Assembly: GCA_022360235.1 (NCBI GenBank)
Contig: JAKSDE010000457.1
Coordinates: 1 to 6,596, forward strand
Reading direction: 5' to 3'
DNA: 6,596 nt
DNA from: Cytophagales bacterium
Lineage (GTDB): Bacteria; Bacteroidota; Bacteroidia; Cytophagales; Amoebophilaceae
This document shows, piece after piece, positions 4,949 to 6,596 of this stretch (positions are counted from its first letter, which is position 1; each line of letters opens with the position of its first letter). The notes beneath the pieces were generated by a model, which saw only the letters and a program-made list of their open reading frames with translations, was not told the origin of the DNA and ran no database searches. A program made the translations under genes and the position numbers.

Positions 4949-6049
4949 CAAATGGGCATTTTGAATACTGTCGATTCTTTGTTCAGCAAGCTTTTTAGCT
5001 GCTTCATGCGTCGAGATGTATTCTTCTTCAGCTATTTTGAGAACTTCCAAAGAGATTTTATAAATATCTTCTGTACGCTGGTAAGCCAATTCTTTGCTGT
5101 ATTCACCCCATAGTTCTGTATAAACGTTAATAACACCGCCTGCACTGATTAGAAAATCAGGGATGTAAACAATATTTCGCTCGCGTAGCATGCTACTGTG
5201 TCGAATTTCATCTTCAAGTTGATTGTTAGCAGCCCCCCCAATAATTTGACAATTTAACCGCTCAATTGTTCCATCATTTATTGTAGCTCCTAAGGCACAG
5301 GGAGCATAAATATCAATCGCTAGATCATAAATTTCACCAGGCTGAACAACTTTTACAGGATGTTTCTTAGTGACTTCTGCTAGATTTTTTTGTGAGATAT
5401 CAGCTGCATAAACTTCAGCTCCCTCTTTACAGAGATGCCCCACAAGACTTGCGCCTACTTTACCAACTCCCTCTACCCCCACTTTCTTACCACATAAGCT
5501 ATCATTACCATACACTTTTTTAGTAGCAGCTTTGATACCTAGATAAGTTCCATAAGCCGTTACAAGAGAGGGATCTCCGCTTCCTCCTTGCAACGTAGGC
5601 AAGCCCACTACATATTGTGTTTCTTTGGAGATGTATTCCATATCACGCATATCTGTGTTGACATCAGCCGCAGTAATATAGATACCCTTCAGCGTCTCGA
5701 TGAATCTTCCATAGCTTCTCAAAAGTGCTTCTGTTTTTATTTTTTTTGCATCACCGATGATAACTGCTTTACCACCTCCTAGATCTAAACCTGTAATCGC
5801 CGACTTGTATGTCATCCCTTTTGAGAGTCTTAATACATCTACCAGCGCTTCCTCTTCACTGGTATAATTCCACATACGTGCTCCTCCCAAGGAAGGCCCT
5901 AGCACTGTACTGTGAATCGCTACAATAGCTTTAAGCCCTGTAAATTTATCATAATAGTGTACTACCCGCTCATGCCCAGAGGCTGTAATACTTCCAAATA
6001 TAGTGGGATGTTTTCCCTCCTTTGTAAGGGTGCTAATTAGTTCTTCCAT
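4943..6049 (-). CDS. Leucine/Glu-Leu-Phe-Val dehydrogenase family, leucine-dehydrogenase-like
   Basis: The 368-residue enzyme is expected to catalyse NAD-dependent oxidative deamination of a branched-chain amino acid to its 2-oxo acid and ammonium, or the reverse, in the cytoplasm. The N-terminal substrate domain contains GPSLGGARMW (51-60), then GMTYK with substrate-binding Lys82 and GLDLGGGK with catalytic Lys94. Their 12-residue spacing matches bacterial leucine dehydrogenases. ITAADVNTD (125-133) supplies the usual acidic residue. The Rossmann domain has GVEGVGKVG (191-199, GxGxxG) and Asp217 at the end of the second strand, indicating NAD rather than NADP. GGAANNQL (271-278) and PDFLISAGGVINV (297-309) are further signatures. 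The length matches leucine dehydrogenase and is too short for typical hexameric glutamate dehydrogenase. Exact substrate preference among Leu, Val and Phe is inferred. The start is ATG at 6049, with a candidate promoter 41 nt upstream. It lies 166 bp upstream of nusB on the same strand. Confidence 0.92.
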   Translation of the reverse strand: MEELISTLTKEGKHPTIFGSITASGHERVVHYYDKFTGLKAIVAIHSTVLGPSLGGARMWNYTSEEEALVDVLRLSKGMTYKSAITGLDLGGGKAVIIGDAKKIKTEALLRSYGRFIETLKGIYITAADVNTDMRDMEYISKETQYVVGLPTLQGGSGDPSLVTAYGTYLGIKAATKKVYGNDSLCGKKVGVEGVGKVGASLVGHLCKEGAEVYAADISQKNLAEVTKKHPVKVVQPGEIYDLAIDIYAPCALGATINDGTIERLNCQIIGGAANNQLEDEIRHSSMLRERNIVYIPDFLISAGGVINVYTELWGEYSKELAYQRTEDIYKISLEVLKIAEEEYISTHEAAKKLAEQRIDSIQNAHLS

Positions 6050-6089
6050 TGAATTATCGTCTTATAAAATAAAAGCTTGCGCAGTCCTT

Positions 6090-6099
6090 GCAAATTTAA
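6090..6099 (-). promoter_or_regulatory. Candidate -7 promoter element for the leucine-dehydrogenase-like gene
   Basis: On the minus strand, bases 6098-6091 are TAAATTTG, an exact TAnnTTTG match 41 nt upstream of the ATG at 6049. The surrounding TTAAATTTGC 10-mer is identical to the one upstream of htrA (1827-1818). No TTG -33 box is visible at the expected distance. The element lies 43 bp from the start of the right-hand group II intron, so the intron insertion may have replaced upstream control sequence. Confidence 0.4.
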
Positions 6100-6445
6100 A
6101 CTTTTTTCGTAGATTCTCGAATAGATTCGGGTTCTGGGTTCTGTGTGTCACGAAGTAGAGAACGAAAAAAACGTTCTTTGCCTGCTGTAAATGAGATGGC
6201 GGTGGGCCCGCCGTAAGCGCTTTAGAGGAAGAGCTTACAAACTGCCTAGCGGGTGCTGTGGTAAAGAGCCAGGGTGCTGAGCGTGCCAGGAAAAGGCATA
6301 CAAGATAGGTCAGGTGTGGCCGGATAAGAAGGTGGGGTTACCACCACCCCCTCTCCTTAGAACATAGCGTGCTAGTTTCCCAGCACTAGGCTCAAGCCTC
6401 TTTGCGCTCGATCATGATCGTGAGCCAGCGGGCAACACTAGCATT

Positions 6446-6479
6446 ATTATGTACTTGACGATATTATGTACTTGACGAT
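6446..6479 (+). repeat. Perfect 17-bp tandem duplication inside the right-hand intron
   Basis: ATTATGTACTTGACGAT occurs twice back to back, at 6446-6462 and 6463-6479, with no mismatch. It is AT-rich relative to the intron around it and lies between structured segments, after the GCTC/GAGC hairpin region and before the 6519-6552 stem. Confidence 0.9.
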
Positions 6480-6518
6480 GACAGTTGGGGTGCAGCATTA
6501 GTAAGTTGCTCGGATTGT

Positions 6519-6552
6519 CACTACCTCCTTCCTTCTTCGGTTGGAGGTGGTG
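6519..6552 (+). other. 10-bp stem-loop in the right-hand intron
   Basis: CACTACCTCC (6519-6528) pairs with GGAGGTGGTG (6543-6552) through ten base pairs with one G-U, around a 14-nt pyrimidine-rich loop. No U-tract follows, so it reads as an intron substructure and not as a terminator. Its right arm contains GGAGG, 10 nt before an ATG at 6561 whose frame is open to the window edge (12 codons). In this fold that Shine-Dalgarno-like sequence would be hidden. Confidence 0.5.
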
Positions 6553-6596
6553 TAGATCCCATGGCATCTTTTTGGTTATCCGCTGCTTACCTACTG

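Larger units (their letters stand above)
6143..6596 (+). ncRNA. 5' ribozyme part of a second group II intron, probably IIB/chloroplast-like type, cut by the window edge
   Basis: It begins GUGUG (6143-6147) and continues as a densely structured, GC-rich RNA without long frames. Clear stems are AGAACG 6159-6164 with CGTTCT 6172-6177 around an A7 loop; GGCGG 6198-6202 with CCGCC 6208-6212; GTAAGC 6213-6218 with GCTTAC 6233-6238; GGTGG 6331-6335 with CCACC 6341-6345; GTGCT 6369-6373 with AGCAC 6382-6386; and a 10-bp stem 6519-6528 with 6543-6552. The stretch AAAGAGCCAGGGTGCTGAGC (6264-6283) and the later GGTCAGGTGTGGCCGG resemble domain I of chloroplast-like bacterial introns, from memory. AGAAC at 6359-6363 can pair with the last exon bases GTTCT (6138-6142) as EBS1-IBS1. 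Domains IV-VI and any reverse transcriptase would lie to the right of the window, so whether the intron is complete is unknown. It points away from the dehydrogenase gene. Confidence 0.65.

Noticed and set aside
5588..5782. Plus-strand 64-codon frame
   Set aside because: It is antisense to the conserved dehydrogenase core around the catalytic lysine, so it is a shadow frame.
6143..6596. RNase P RNA or tmRNA as an alternative identity for the right-hand structured RNA
   Set aside because: A GGTAAAGAGCC stretch and, on the other strand, ACAGAACCC recall RNase P pieces. The GAGGAAAGTCC and other core motifs in order were not found on either strand, and no tRNA-like tmRNA end is present. The group II 5' motif and EBS/IBS match fit better.
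6561..6596. ATG at 6561 with GGAGG upstream as a gene start (MASFWLSAAYLL, open at the edge)
   Set aside because: Only 12 codons are visible, the peptide does not resemble an intron-encoded reverse transcriptase start, and the GGAGG is explained as an arm of a 10-bp intron stem.

Overview
This 6.6 kb AT-rich window looks like a Bacteroidetes (Bacteroidota) chromosome. The run leucine/glutamate-type dehydrogenase - nusB - YtxH protein - yajC - YbbR-like protein is a gene order I associate with Cytophagales-type Bacteroidetes. The very long NusB and the TAnnTTTG-like -7 promoter motifs fit this. Compact housekeeping genes mixed with fragments of group II introns and insertion-sequence debris suggest a host-associated lineage such as the Amoebophilus/Cardinium group. 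That placement is an inference, and no marker in the window proves it.

Layout. Positions 1-249 (+) hold the 3' part of a small standalone protein with an HsdR-N-like PD-(D/E)XK fold. It ends tail-to-tail, 6 bp away, with a full-length HtrA/Deg serine protease (256-1770, -). A strong inverted repeat covers this convergent junction. Positions 1771-2423 have no intact gene. They hold the htrA promoter region, a 5' fragment of a group II intron (about 1941-2156, +), and what looks like the end of an insertion sequence with a decayed transposase tail (2157 to about 2340). From 2424 to 4776 (-) there is a compact block read in the order nusB, YtxH-like, yajC, YbbR-like, with gaps of 31-69 bp. The YbbR-like gene is much shorter than its family and ends where the mobile-element debris begins. 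A 166 bp gap separates nusB from the upstream leucine-dehydrogenase-like gene (4943-6049, -). From 6143 to the right edge there is a second, different group II intron (+), of which only the 5' ribozyme part is visible.

How the genes relate. The minus-strand block combines RNA synthesis (NusB antitermination), protein export (YajC, a SecDF-associated subunit), envelope-associated small proteins (YtxH-like, YbbR-like) and envelope protein quality control (HtrA). The amino-acid dehydrogenase is a metabolic gene at the head of the cluster. The dehydrogenase and htrA share a 10-bp TTAAATTTGC motif about 40-50 nt upstream of their starts, which suggests each has its own promoter.

I found no defence island, CRISPR array, toxin-antitoxin pair, tRNA or rRNA, and no convincing new system. 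The most notable points are the two unrelated group II intron pieces flanking the housekeeping block, the apparent truncation of the YbbR-like gene, a 33-bp tandem duplication inside yajC that makes an unusual Gln/Glu-rich head, and a perfect 17-bp tandem duplication inside the right-hand intron.
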